From Allobosea lathyri (GTDB lineage: Bacteria > Pseudomonadota > Alphaproteobacteria > Rhizobiales > Beijerinckiaceae): 64,000 bases of DNA. Where the stretch lies: assembly GCF_900108245.1 (NCBI RefSeq), contig NZ_FNUY01000016.1, positions 1 to 64,000 on the forward strand. The letters are read 5' to 3'. The notes beneath the pieces were generated by a model, which did no database searches, was not told the origin of the DNA, and worked only from the letters and a program-made list of their open reading frames with translations. How positions within the stretch are numbered: the stretch's first letter is position 1; each line of letters opens with the position of its first letter. Positions 17,729 through 26,984 of this stretch are shown here, piece by piece. Both the position numbers and the translations under genes were made by a program.

Positions 17729-18157
17729 TTTCAACTCATTCTCATTGTGAACGCCTGCCGGAGGCGCCCCGTCGATCAATACATCCGCGCCGTTATTCAG
17801 CGAGAGCGCTGAGCCAGTACGGCCCCGCGCCGAGGCATCCAATAACGTCGCAGACGAGGCCACGCACCATCTTTTCAAATGAGTCCTGCATCACCATTCC
17901 TGCGCTTTCAAAGCTCTATGCGGCAGTCAAACCAATCACTGCAGCCTTTAGCCTCTCATCACGCTTGTTGCCGCGGACGAGGAGGCTAACGGCTGCAGAC
18001 GTTCATAATCAAACTGCCAACTCACAATACGTCTCACGGCGGTGTTCCTGCTGCCGCAAGCCAAACACGCGGCTGACGCACGGGAGAGCCACTTATCAAT
18101 GCGCTTGTGGCCGGCAACGCTGTTGGAAGCTCGGCTAATGAAGCCAAAACGATCAGC
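17729..18157. other. Intergenic region upstream of the membrane-anchored GT2
   Basis: No gene is supported. An in-frame extension of the GT2 gene reaches 17878 but is probably leader sequence. The rest looks non-coding and likely contains the promoter for the leftward GT2-wzm-wzt group. Confidence 0.4.
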
Positions 18158-18859
18158 TCACAAGGGACGCATTAGGACCATGTGGATGTTCTGGGAGAAC
18201 AGCGCGTCTCGATCAAGGCGCTCAACCAACCTGCCGAATTTGTAGAGGGCGGCAGCGGGCAGCGTCGACAGCCAGGGCACGCGAGGAGTCCACAGGCATG
18301 CCGTCAGAACCATGGAGATCGCGTGGCACACCATGAGCGCAATACCGCCGGCGTTCGTCTGCCGCACAATTGTAAATCCGGCCTTTTCCGCCAAGCTCCT
18401 AAGTCCGTAGCGCGAGAAGCGGAAATAGTCATGCGGCCAGCCATGCAGGTAGTACATGAACGGCACGGATAAGATGACATGCCCGCCTGGCTTCAGCACA
18501 CGATGGATTTCCGGCAGCACGCGCCAAGGTTCGGGCGTATGCTCCATGACCGAACAGCAGAACACCGTGTCGATCGTTCCGTCGCGCAGCGGCAACCCGC
18601 CCTGAAGATCGGCGCAGAAATCGAGCTGCGGATGCTCGACGATGTAGTCTGTGGACATATAGACGGTTGCATGCGGCTCCAAAGCGGATCTCCAGGCCAT
18701 ACGGCCAGCTCCAGCGTCGAGCACAACACCCTTCGTGAATTCGTCGATCAGCGGAACGATGTCGTCCAGTGATGAGCGATGATCGACGGCGATCTTCCAA
18801 AAAAGATTCGTTCCGATGGTATCGGAACAGGCCTTATGCCACCGCGTCTTTAGGCTCAT
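18158..18859 (-). CDS. Class I SAM-dependent methyltransferase
   Basis: This is a 233-residue cytoplasmic methyltransferase of the Methyltransf_11 group. Motif I is VVLDAGAGRMAW near residue 46, followed by DFCADLQGGLPLRDGTIDTVFCCSVMEHTPEPWRVLPEIHRVLKPGGHVILSVP cut into the usual motif II-III-post pattern (about 80-134). Such enzymes in polysaccharide loci methylate sugars or lipid carriers; the substrate here is unknown. It stands alone between the leftward GT2 and the rightward membrane protein. The ATG at 18859 is the only sensible start. Confidence 0.78.
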   Translation of the reverse strand: MSLKTRWHKACSDTIGTNLFWKIAVDHRSSLDDIVPLIDEFTKGVVLDAGAGRMAWRSALEPHATVYMSTDYIVEHPQLDFCADLQGGLPLRDGTIDTVFCCSVMEHTPEPWRVLPEIHRVLKPGGHVILSVPFMYYLHGWPHDYFRFSRYGLRSLAEKAGFTIVRQTNAGGIALMVCHAISMVLTACLWTPRVPWLSTLPAAALYKFGRLVERLDRDALFSQNIHMVLMRPL

Positions 18860-19019
18860 CGAGTCGATCCGTCATCCATGCAGCAAACTTTATCGGCTTG
18901 CCGCAATTTGGGCCAGCCCTGCCGAGGCTCTGTCGGCGACGGGCGTTCCGATTGCCTTAGAGCAAGTGGCGGGATAAGCGAAGCGCGCTCATGGCGCGAC
19001 GCCGATGGGGCCATAGCCG

Positions 19020-21176
19020 TTGGAGCGCACCGTTCTCCAACTCATCATGACGCATTGCCCGCTGCGGGCCGAAGTTGGCGCAATGACATTCCTGACAGAG
19101 ATGAATTTGGTCGAGTGGGCGATCAGCGTGTTCGCCTTGCTGGCATTAGTCTTGTCGGCGAAGCATTGGCGGCCGCAGCTGCGGTGGCGCGGCACGGCTC
19201 GCTCCGCTCTGGCTCCAAACACCTCATCCTGGGGAAACCCGCATGGGAATGCGGTTGGAACCGTACTCGGTGTGGTTGCGCTCTTCATTGCGTTTTGCCT
19301 TGCCGTCAGCGAGGTCAGCCAGTTCATGACGCTGGACGAGACTGCCTTCGGCGAGGTCCTTCGAAATCCCGCTGACCGCAATATCGCATCCAATTGGGCA
19401 CAAGGTGCATCGCACACCGCCAATCTTATCTGGATTCCCGTGACGCGGCTGATGCAGGCATTTTCGGCCCGCGACGCCACCATCGACGCCACGCTGAAAA
19501 CGATCCACTGGCTGGTCGGATTTGCCCTGATGATGGGCATCGTCCTGAATGTCGCGCGCCTGTCGCCATCTCAGCCGGGCGTAAAGTCCGTCATGGTAGC
19601 GACGTTAGCCGGCGTCCTGCTCGTGCTACCTGTCGACAATCTCGCCTTGAAGACGTTGAATTACGACGCAATCTCGCTGTTCGGCAGTGTGCTCGCCATT
19701 ACGCTCTTGGCGCGGGCTCAACAAGAAGAGCGTCCTGACCTGCTGTGGGCCGGTCTCCTCTTCGCTTCCCTCGCGGCGCAGGAGAAGCTCAACGCGTCAC
19801 TCGTCCTCCTGATCTTATGTCTCGCCGCCGGTGTGATCGAAGCGTCGATGCGCGTTGAGCGCCGTGCCCGGGCAGCTGCGATCGCCACCCTGAAAGCGTT
19901 ATGCCTCGCCTTGCTCGTCAGTGCTTGCTCCTATGTGCTCGCGGCATTGTGCCTGATCGGCGAGCCTGCGCTCGCTGTCCTGATACGGACGGCACCGCTG
20001 TTCATGGAGATCCTCACCGTCTGGATCTACGCTCCCTTGCGTTTCGTCTTCGGCATCGGAAATAGTTTGGCCGATCCCGCCGCTCGCGTGGGCTACAGTA
20101 CGGCTGCAGCAGTACTGACTTTCGTCCTGCTTCCGCTGGCCTCGGCGCTCATCGTGAAGCTCTGGCCGCGCCTACAGATACTCAGTCGTGCGGCAGCGGC
20201 CCTCTCGCCGTTCGTCTTTCCGCTCGGAATTGCCATCGTGCTCTTCGTCGGAGTGGCGGGCTTGCACTACGCAGAACCCGTCTTTGCACCGATGGTGCCG
20301 CTGGATTCGTCGTTGATGACGATCGGCTCATTCAACGGCGTCCAGCTCCATTTCGGTATGCCCAGCGCAGTCTTGCATCGCGTCGCGGCTATTGCGTTCG
20401 CATATGGCGTCGTATTGGCGGCTCTTCCGACTGCTCTCATCGCGGTCGCTGCGGTGACTGCCGCAAGGCTTGCCTGGCGGCCTCGCTCCTTGCCATTCTT
20501 CGATCTGTTGTTCGCCGCGGCGATCGCGGCTCCTGCCATCCTCGCGCTTCTGAATACGCCGACCTTCAATCGCTATCTGAACCTGCCGATCCTCCTGGCG
20601 ACCATCGTCATTGTGGTGCGCATCGTCTCGACATGGGCTTCAGTTTTCCGTGCGAATCGATCATGCGTGATCGCCCTGCCGGCATTGATCTTGGCAATGG
20701 TCGTCGAGGTCGCTCCTTTCCGACCGTTGCACGCCGCCTTTCGGCCTATCACGGTGAATTACGGCGGAGCCGACAGCCCGGCGCCGGGCCGTTTGAACTT
20801 CTCTTGGACTGGGTGGGGGGAGGAGGCGATCCTAGCAGGGAAATTGATCGACAAGGAATGCCGCAAGGCCGGAAGCCTAGCCGGAATCGACTGCCGCAAT
20901 GTGAGGATCTGGTCGGTCTATAAGGGCCGCTGGTTCCCGCGCGCCGGCACACGCGTCCAGCCGCTCGAAGGCGGCTTCTTCGCCGACAAGGACTGGGCGA
21001 GCGGGCCGGATATTTACTATGTGATGAACCGCCAGCTGCTTGTCGGCGGGCTTTTGAGTGCGTTCCCGTCAATCGAGCCCGATTTCGTCATCCAATATCG
21101 TGGATTTGCGATGGCGTGGGTCTATCGCGGCGATCGTCTGAAATCCTCCGGGTACCATTTCATTTGGGGGAGTTGA
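19020..21176 (+). CDS. Large polytopic membrane protein of unknown function
   Basis: This is a protein of up to 718 residues with about ten to twelve hydrophobic segments spread between residues 30 and 565. A soluble C-terminal domain of about 150 residues follows (it includes FSWTGWGEEAILAGKLIDKECRKAGSLAG cut by charged residues). The layout, a membrane part then a short periplasmic domain, recalls GT-C glycosyltransferases and O-antigen-locus membrane proteins, but I recognise no signature, so no function is given. The start is uncertain: a TTG at 19020, ATG at 19047 and ATG at 19083 are all in frame, and the last gives a cleaner membrane N-terminus. Its end overlaps the convergent WbqC-like gene by 17 bases. 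Confidence 0.6.
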   Translation: MERTVLQLIMTHCPLRAEVGAMTFLTEMNLVEWAISVFALLALVLSAKHWRPQLRWRGTARSALAPNTSSWGNPHGNAVGTVLGVVALFIAFCLAVSEVSQFMTLDETAFGEVLRNPADRNIASNWAQGASHTANLIWIPVTRLMQAFSARDATIDATLKTIHWLVGFALMMGIVLNVARLSPSQPGVKSVMVATLAGVLLVLPVDNLALKTLNYDAISLFGSVLAITLLARAQQEERPDLLWAGLLFASLAAQEKLNASLVLLILCLAAGVIEASMRVERRARAAAIATLKALCLALLVSACSYVLAALCLIGEPALAVLIRTAPLFMEILTVWIYAPLRFVFGIGNSLADPAARVGYSTAAAVLTFVLLPLASALIVKLWPRLQILSRAAAALSPFVFPLGIAIVLFVGVAGLHYAEPVFAPMVPLDSSLMTIGSFNGVQLHFGMPSAVLHRVAAIAFAYGVVLAALPTALIAVAAVTAARLAWRPRSLPFFDLLFAAAIAAPAILALLNTPTFNRYLNLPILLATIVIVVRIVSTWASVFRANRSCVIALPALILAMVVEVAPFRPLHAAFRPITVNYGGADSPAPGRLNFSWTGWGEEAILAGKLIDKECRKAGSLAGIDCRNVRIWSVYKGRWFPRAGTRVQPLEGGFFADKDWASGPDIYYVMNRQLLVGGLLSAFPSIEPDFVIQYRGFAMAWVYRGDRLKSSGYHFIWGS

Positions 21177-21912
21177 CCAACTCGCCGGTGGCACCCGCCG
21201 CGTCATGCGTGCCGGCAAGCCCCAGCGTGTTGCGAAGCATTTCAGCTTGGCCGTTCAGCAGAGCATCCAGAATGCTCACCTGGCCTTCGAAGGGCCCTTC
21301 ATGCAGTTGTGGGTAGTTTGGATAAGGCCCGTACTCCATCCATTCCACCGTTATGCCGGCTGCTTTGAATTGCTCTTCGTCCAAATATGATTTCGCCGAG
21401 GGACCCGAAACGTAATGTGTGGCTCCGGCGGCCACACAGGTCGACAGTACCCGCTCGCTGCGCGTCCCCGTGAGCGCGTAATCCCGATCCCGCGTTATCG
21501 TCACGCCGATATCCAAGAGTTCCACAAGCCACCGCAGAAATATCTCGTTGATGTCGGTGAGAAGCCGCTTGGCGCCAGCGCGTTCATACTGGGCTCTCAA
21601 GGTCGGCATGAAGGATGCCCGCATGGGAGCCTTTGCGTAGGCCTGCTCGATTTGCAGCATATGTGCCTCTGCCCAACCCTCCTTGACTTCGACCTGCTCC
21701 ATTGGCTGACCAAGCCGATCGCTCGTACTGACCGGGATCGTCAGCCATCGAAGACCGGCGCTGGTCTTGATCCGGTTTCGGTTGTGCCAATGTCCTTTGC
21801 TGAAGGCGACCTGATCATAGATCACGTACTCGTCGCACCTGGCGATAAGATCGAAAAATCCGCGCCATGGCACGTAGCATGACTGAATGATCGCGATCCG
21901 CTTCATCTTCAC
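21160..21912 (-). CDS. WbqC-like family protein
   Basis: This is a 250-residue protein of the WbqC-like family, whose members occur in O-antigen clusters, often next to dTDP-amino-sugar genes. The family hallmarks are IIQSCYVPWRGFFDLIARCDEYVIYDQVAFSKGHWHNRNRIKTSAG (broken here into residues 7-52) and TGTRSERVLSTCVAAGATHYVSGPSAKSYLD near 147. The biochemical role is not settled; it is often proposed to act with the aminotransferase/formyltransferase in nucleotide-sugar synthesis. Here both those genes lie about 1.4-3.4 kb away on the same strand, which agrees with that. The start is ATG 21912, or 21906 two codons later. Confidence 0.82.
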   Translation of the reverse strand: MKMKRIAIIQSCYVPWRGFFDLIARCDEYVIYDQVAFSKGHWHNRNRIKTSAGLRWLTIPVSTSDRLGQPMEQVEVKEGWAEAHMLQIEQAYAKAPMRASFMPTLRAQYERAGAKRLLTDINEIFLRWLVELLDIGVTITRDRDYALTGTRSERVLSTCVAAGATHYVSGPSAKSYLDEEQFKAAGITVEWMEYGPYPNYPQLHEGPFEGQVSILDALLNGQAEMLRNTLGLAGTHDAAGATGELVNSPK

Positions 21913-22302
21913 TTTCCTGCAACTGACTGGTTCGAGTGACCAATGTGATCGCTCTGTCTAACTAGCAGGCGACGGAGAGCCAACTGTGGCTCACATGCCG
22001 GATGTCTCGGCGTCGCTTCTTGAAAGACACTCCCCGTGGGGGCGAGCCGGGAATCGACAAGTGGTCCCGCGCAAACTAGAAGCGCCGAGGGCGATTGAGT
22101 CTCATTGGAGCGTCATTCGCACCGGTATTGCCGGCGGCAAAATCCAATGAGGCCTTAAGAACGTAGATCGACCTTTGATTTTCGTATGAAAGGCGTCGCT
22201 CGAAGTTAATATTATGTAAATAAAAATAGATATTACGATATCAATTATTTTATGATTTAAATAATTATATCTTCGACTTTATGCAGGCGGATGGATATAT
22301 AG
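21913..22302. other. Intergenic region with a strongly AT-rich patch
   Basis: No gene is supported. Bases from about 22,195 to 22,300 are far richer in A and T than anything else nearby, with runs such as TAAATAAAAATAG and a small dyad GATATTACGATATC. The patch directly precedes the LPG-synthase-type gene and could be its promoter or a silencer-bound (xenogeneic) region. Confidence 0.5.
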
Positions 22303-23223
22303 ATGAATATAGCGCTAAAAATTGTTTTTGGCGTTGCCTTGATGGCGCTGATCATCATCAAGTTCGACGTTGTGAGGTCTTTTGGTATAATCGGCGAGCT
22401 TCCGTATATTTATGTGATTTCGATAATTTCTATCTCGTTTTTTGGATTGTTCGTTCAATCAGCTAAGACAAATATCTTGTTGCCTGATGTTCCTCTGCTC
22501 CAGTTGTTCCGGATCAACATAATCTCGCAGATCTACGCGATTGTGTTCTTCGGCCAGCTCGGAGGAGACGTCGCCAAGGCCGGGTATCTCGGCCGCTCTT
22601 CTGTTGAGCTCCATCGGATTGTAGCCGCATTGGTCGTCGACAGAGTCACTGGCCTCATACCCTTGCTAGCGCTCGGTTTGATCGGCCTTCTGGCGAGTCC
22701 AGCGCTTTTTGATCCGCTCGTTGGCCGAACGCTCATTCTTGCAATGATTATGCTGCTGCTTGGTTCAGTTGCACTCTTTTTGATCGGCGACAGCGTTATG
22801 ATCAGGCTGCTGTCCTGGCTGCCTGGTCGATTGAGTGGCCCGCTTATCAGGACCGTGGGAGCGGCACGCCAAATGTCCGGAAACCTGCCAGTGCTGGCGA
22901 AATCGATCGCAATGGGCGTGCTCTTCCAAGGGATCGGAATCGCCAACAGCGCCTTGCTCGGTTCGGCGCTTGGCATCGACCTGCCTTTGACGATCTGGGC
23001 AGTCGTCATCTGCGCAGTGTCGCTTGTTCTCTTGGTGCCTGTTTCCATCGGTGGCGTGGGTGTGCGAGACGTTACCCTTCTCGGCCTACTGGGGGGATTC
23101 GGTGTCATGCCCGAAAGGGCAATCGCGCTCTCTCTCTCAATGCTCGGTGTGCAATTGATCATGGCCGCAGTGGGCTTCATGCTCACTTTGCGCGGCGCCA
23201 ACGCAGAGCGTGGTCCGCGCTAG
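22303..23223 (+). CDS. Lysylphosphatidylglycerol synthase-type transmembrane protein (flippase-like)
   Basis: This is a 306-residue integral membrane protein with about eight hydrophobic helices. It resembles the N-terminal flippase domain of MprF and related UPF0104/AglD-type proteins. Visible family features are INIISQIYAIVFFGQLGGDVAKAGYLGR near residue 70, the VDRVTGLIPLLALGLIGLL helix near 105 and LVPVSIGGVGVRDVTLLGLLGGFGV near 245. Such proteins in glycan loci are thought to handle lipid-linked sugars or lipids in the inner membrane, but the role is unproven. The 5' end of the gene is AT-rich like its upstream region, unlike the rest of the gene. Confidence 0.75.
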   Translation: MNIALKIVFGVALMALIIIKFDVVRSFGIIGELPYIYVISIISISFFGLFVQSAKTNILLPDVPLLQLFRINIISQIYAIVFFGQLGGDVAKAGYLGRSSVELHRIVAALVVDRVTGLIPLLALGLIGLLASPALFDPLVGRTLILAMIMLLLGSVALFLIGDSVMIRLLSWLPGRLSGPLIRTVGAARQMSGNLPVLAKSIAMGVLFQGIGIANSALLGSALGIDLPLTIWAVVICAVSLVLLVPVSIGGVGVRDVTLLGLLGGFGVMPERAIALSLSMLGVQLIMAAVGFMLTLRGANAERGPR

Positions 23224-23285
23224 GCTGATTACGGCGGCCAGCCCGCCGGCCAGGGAGAGCACAGTCTAAAAGGCGCCGCGTCCCG

Positions 23286-24092
23286 TCAGGTGAGGATATC
23301 GCCGCGCGCAAGCATCTCATCACTCTCTATCCAGACCGTGCCATCGCCTGTCGCGACGAGACACCCAGACGATGTGGCGATAAGGACCTGTCCCGGAATC
23401 CGGCCGACCGTCACGCCATTCACCGCGACCCGGCGACCATCCGGGTGCCGGAATGTCGCGGGATAAGCGGGTGCCGTGGCGCGGACCGCGTTAATAATCT
23501 CATGCGACGATTGCGTCCAGTCGATGCGGTTGTTGGCCTCGGTTCTTCGCGGATAATAGCGGTCCGCGCGCGGGTCGATGGGAATCGGCGGCAATGCCAC
23601 GCCGCTCAAGGTTGCATCGACGAACTCCACCAGCATCTGTGCCGCCATCTCACATAGGCTCTCGCTGATCGCGAGGTAGCTTTCCGAAAGTCCAAATCTA
23701 CGGCCGCGCATGAGAAGAACCGCGCCTTGGTCGATCTGCTTCGTCATTTCGTGCAGGGAGACGCCCAGAACGGTCTCCCCCGACGCTATTGCCCATTGTA
23801 CGGCATGCCTGCCGCGGTAAGACGGCAACAGCGAGGGATGCGCGTTGAAAGCTCCCGACGGGAAGCTGTCGATCAGTGCCCCTGGCAGGATGTGGCCAAA
23901 GCCGCTGCACAGCGCCATGTCTGCAGCGCTGGCGGCATCCGCGATGTCGATGAGTGGAATGCCAAGATCGGCCGGAGGCTCGCCGGTCGCCGCATCCCAC
24001 ACGATGGCGGCCATCTGCCCCCCATGACGCTTGCAGAGAGCTTCCGCGGCAAGCCGTCCAGCCAGCCCGCCACCGAACAGCAGGAATGTCAT
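23286..24092 (-). CDS. Sugar N-formyltransferase (methionyl-tRNA formyltransferase-like)
   Basis: This is a 268-residue enzyme of the 10-formyltetrahydrofolate-dependent formyltransferase family. The catalytic set is complete: Asn83 and His85 in NAHPSLLPSYRG and Asp121 in KQIDQGAVLL. It is shorter than methionyl-tRNA formyltransferase (about 310) and lies in a sugar locus, as do the sugar formyltransferases that act on dTDP- or GDP-4-amino-6-deoxysugars (VioF, FdtF, WbkC). It sits 108 bases downstream of the WecE-type aminotransferase on the same strand. The likely substrate is therefore the 4-amino group of dTDP-4-amino-4,6-dideoxygalactose, yielding the formamido sugar; this is inferred from context. 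Confidence 0.8.
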   Translation of the reverse strand: MTFLLFGGGLAGRLAAEALCKRHGGQMAAIVWDAATGEPPADLGIPLIDIADAASAADMALCSGFGHILPGALIDSFPSGAFNAHPSLLPSYRGRHAVQWAIASGETVLGVSLHEMTKQIDQGAVLLMRGRRFGLSESYLAISESLCEMAAQMLVEFVDATLSGVALPPIPIDPRADRYYPRRTEANNRIDWTQSSHEIINAVRATAPAYPATFRHPDGRRVAVNGVTVGRIPGQVLIATSSGCLVATGDGTVWIESDEMLARGDILT

Positions 24093-24200
24093 CGTTTAGC
24101 CTCCGTCGTGGTGGCTGTGCGCTTGTGTTCTCGCCCTGCCGCTCCGAGTGCGCGATCCTGTTTGCGCCGCTCGCGGCAGAACGGCGGCACGCTCATACAT

Positions 24201-25334
24201 TCAGGCTGCAGGAGAAAGCGCGCGTTTTACCGCATCTGCAACAACGTCGACGCCATCATCCAGCCCAAGCCAGAGCGGAAGACGTACCAGCCGGCGACTG
24301 AGGTCGTCAGTTTGCTGCATTGAGCCGCTAGCCCTTCCAAATCGCAATCCCGCCGGTGCGCTGTGCAGCGGAATGTAATGAAACACAGCACTGATGCCCT
24401 CTGCCCGCAGTGCCCTGATCAGGCCGTCGCGTTTGGCCTCGTCCGGCAAAAGCAGATAATAGATATGTCCATTCGAGACCACGTCCTCAGGGATGGTGGG
24501 CCGCCGCAGGACGCCCGCCTGTTCCATTGCTTCGAAATGCTCGTGATAGCGGCTCCAGATCAAGAGCCTGCGCTGGGTCAATTCCTGCGCCACTTCTAAC
24601 TGCGACCATAGGAAGGCGCTTATGATCTCGCTAGGAAGGTAACTCGAACCGAGGTCGACCCAGGTGTATTTGCTGATCTCCCCCCGCGCGAACGCGGTCC
24701 GGTTCGTGCCCTTCTCGCGGATTATTTCGGCCCGCTCGATAATCTCGGGGTCATTAATCAGTATCGCCCCGCCTTCGCCCGAGATGATGTTTTTGGTTTC
24801 GTGGAAGCTTAACGCCGCCATCTGACCGATGGACCCTAAAGGACGTCCACGGTAGCTTGCCATAATCGCCTGGGCCGCATCCTCGATTACCGTTAGGCCA
24901 TGTCGAGCCGCGATGGCCATGATTGAATCCATTGCACAGGCTACGCCGGCATAATGGACGACCATGATTGCACGCGTGCGCGGCGTGATTGCGGCTTCAA
25001 TCAAGCGCTCGTCGATGTTCAACGTGTCTGCCCGGATATCGACGAATACAGGCGTCGCGCCGCGCAAGACTATGGCATTGGCTGAAGAACTGAAGGTGAA
25101 GGATGGCATGATAACTTCGTCGCCGGCCTCGAGGCCGGCCAGGATCGCCGCCATGTCAAGTGCCCCCGACCCAGACGTGGTCAGCAATGCCTTTCGAACA
25201 CCAAGGATATTTTCAAGCCACTCGTGGCAGAGCTTGGTGAAGCGGCCATCTCCCGACAGATGCGTGCTACCGCAGACTTCGTTCAAGAACTCAACGGCGC
25301 GCGCTCCGCTCCAGGGCCGGTTGAATGGGATCAT
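24201..25334 (-). CDS. wecE: dTDP-4-amino-4,6-dideoxygalactose transaminase (DegT/DnrJ/EryC1 family)
   Basis: This is a PLP-dependent sugar aminotransferase of 377 residues, the normal size. The cofactor lysine is Lys181 in SFHETKNIISGEGGA, a context close to that of E. coli WecE (SFHETKN). The PLP-phosphate segment TTSGSGALDMAA is at 52-63 and the EDAAQAI motif at 151-157. WecE converts dTDP-4-keto-6-deoxyglucose, the product of RfbB, to dTDP-4-amino-4,6-dideoxy-D-galactose using glutamate. It is the first gene of a leftward pair with the formyltransferase. The start ATG 25334 matches the family opening MIPFNRP. The subfamily call rests on the HETKN motif and length. Confidence 0.85.
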   Translation of the reverse strand: MIPFNRPWSGARAVEFLNEVCGSTHLSGDGRFTKLCHEWLENILGVRKALLTTSGSGALDMAAILAGLEAGDEVIMPSFTFSSSANAIVLRGATPVFVDIRADTLNIDERLIEAAITPRTRAIMVVHYAGVACAMDSIMAIAARHGLTVIEDAAQAIMASYRGRPLGSIGQMAALSFHETKNIISGEGGAILINDPEIIERAEIIREKGTNRTAFARGEISKYTWVDLGSSYLPSEIISAFLWSQLEVAQELTQRRLLIWSRYHEHFEAMEQAGVLRRPTIPEDVVSNGHIYYLLLPDEAKRDGLIRALRAEGISAVFHYIPLHSAPAGLRFGRASGSMQQTDDLSRRLVRLPLWLGLDDGVDVVADAVKRALSPAA

Positions 25335-25560
25335 GTTCGCTATTGCCCTGTTTTCGTTTCGTCGGTTTGGCGGCCGCTAGGCAGAAAGCGGCGGTACTTT
25401 CCGCCTATCAGAGCATGGACATCTCACAAGAAGATGGGCAAAGCCAGTCTTGAAATAGCCCCTTCGGCGTGCCACTGCAGCCTGCTGCAGCGGTTTCAAA
25501 GCAGGCGGATGCTGTCGTTGCGGCATCGAATATCGATACGTATCGTGCTCGTCTGCGTAG

Positions 25561-25566
25561 AAGGAG
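25561..25566 (+). promoter_or_regulatory. Shine-Dalgarno site that fixes a TTG start
   Basis: AAGGAG lies 8 bases before TTG 25575. There is no in-frame ATG before the conserved N-terminal strand of the glycosyltransferase, so this site supports TTG as the true start. Confidence 0.7.
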
Positions 25567-25574
25567 TTCCGTAG

Positions 25575-26630
25575 TTGAAGAAGAATATCTGCTTTATTAT
25601 CGACCATCTTGGCGTCGGTGGCGTGCAGGAATACCTTCTCAATTACGTTAAATTTTCTAGTAGTAATACGAATTTCACTATTGTTTCGATTTTCGGCAGC
25701 GATATCTACTCCACGCGACTCAGGGCGGCTGGCGCGAATGTGGTCTTCCTCACCGGCAGGCCTTACAATTACGGAACGGTAGTCGATCCCCGCACCTTCT
25801 GGGCTTTCCTGACATTCTATCGCCGAAATCACGAGGTTTTCGACTTCATCCATCTCAAGCTCTTCGCGGCATTCGCGTATGCCTCGTTACTTATGCTCTG
25901 GCGATTGCCTAACGTGAGCGCGGGGATCGACTGCAACCGCAGCCAGCTGCCATTCCCAATTCGGGCGCTCTTCTGGATTTTCGGACGACATTACAAGCGG
26001 TTCTATATGAACCGGATCATCTGGAACGATTACAAAGGCTACGGTTTCCGTTCCGACCGCCTGCGCGATCAGCCGAATCCCATCACACGCCGCCAGAGCG
26101 ACACTCCGAAGCGTTTCTCGGCGCGCCATGCCTTTCTCTCCGTGGGACGAGGCATTGCCCAAAAAGGACACGCTGAGGCAGTCGCGTTTTTCAACGTCCT
26201 CAAGCCGATGTTGGATAACGACGCATGCCTCATCATCGTTGGCGACGGCCCTGCGATAGACGAGTTGAAAGTCCAAACAGCGGCCAGATCAGAGACAGGC
26301 GTCTTGTTCGCCGGTTCTGTCGCAGACTACGACGACTGGCTGATGGGCTCCTCAGGGCTCATCCGTATGGCCTTTGGTGAGGACACCAATTCTGTGATGA
26401 GAGAATGCTTGCTGGCGGGCAAGATCGTGGCCTCGACCCTCGAGGGACCAAACTCCGTGGAGTTGGCCGAACAACAGGTAATCGTACCGATTGACCGGGA
26501 AAATTTGCAAGATAGCGCGAAGCGGTTCGCCAACGAGGTGAGAGCTTTTTCTGCGAACCGTGCAATGCGGCTCAGCCAGTATGCCGAGCGTCGATGGCCC
26601 CAAGCTGACGTTTTTAAAGTATACGATTGA
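25575..26630 (+). CDS. GT4 family glycosyltransferase
   Basis: This is a 351-residue GT-B fold transferase. The N-terminal domain opens with FIIDHLGVGGVQEYLLNYV, the glycine-rich acceptor loop of GT4 enzymes. The C-terminal donor domain has LSVGRGIAQKGHAEAV near 180, IIVGDGPAIDEL near 213 and an E-x7-E-like stretch GEDTNSVMRECLLAGKIVAS near 267. It uses a nucleotide sugar to extend a cytoplasmic glycan; donor and acceptor are unknown. The start is TTG with a good ribosome-binding site. The 5' part is AT-richer than the rest. It is divergent from wecE, with 240 bases between them that must hold both promoters. Confidence 0.78.
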   Translation: MKKNICFIIDHLGVGGVQEYLLNYVKFSSSNTNFTIVSIFGSDIYSTRLRAAGANVVFLTGRPYNYGTVVDPRTFWAFLTFYRRNHEVFDFIHLKLFAAFAYASLLMLWRLPNVSAGIDCNRSQLPFPIRALFWIFGRHYKRFYMNRIIWNDYKGYGFRSDRLRDQPNPITRRQSDTPKRFSARHAFLSVGRGIAQKGHAEAVAFFNVLKPMLDNDACLIIVGDGPAIDELKVQTAARSETGVLFAGSVADYDDWLMGSSGLIRMAFGEDTNSVMRECLLAGKIVASTLEGPNSVELAEQQVIVPIDRENLQDSAKRFANEVRAFSANRAMRLSQYAERRWPQADVFKVYD

Positions 26631-26984
26631 AAGACTGTCGTTTAGTTGAGCTAACGGAAGTAATAAGTTATTGATTGTATGGCATCAGTTTTGTCGTGGA
26701 TCGTGGTGCGGGCAGGGCGGGCGTCAATGATCAACGGGAACGTGGCGAACACGCATCATGAATCTTGTGCATTTGCTTCGATGCCAGCCCTCGATGAATT
26801 CGCGTCATGCGACATGGCCGGAGTTATCGGAGCTCGTATGGGTGAAGCCGATCCAAAAGCTTCCACACTCGATGCCAGCGTCGGCGACGTGGTTCAGGCC
26901 ATGGACATGCTCTCCGGCCAGTTGTGTTGACGCTAGACCGTATCACTCGATAGTTGGACTGATATTGGGCAAACGGGTTCGAGC
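26631..26984. other. Intergenic gap, no supported gene
   Basis: Two short plus-strand frames are open here, but neither resembles a protein family nor has a clear ribosome-binding site. I see no repeat or RNA. Confidence 0.4.
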
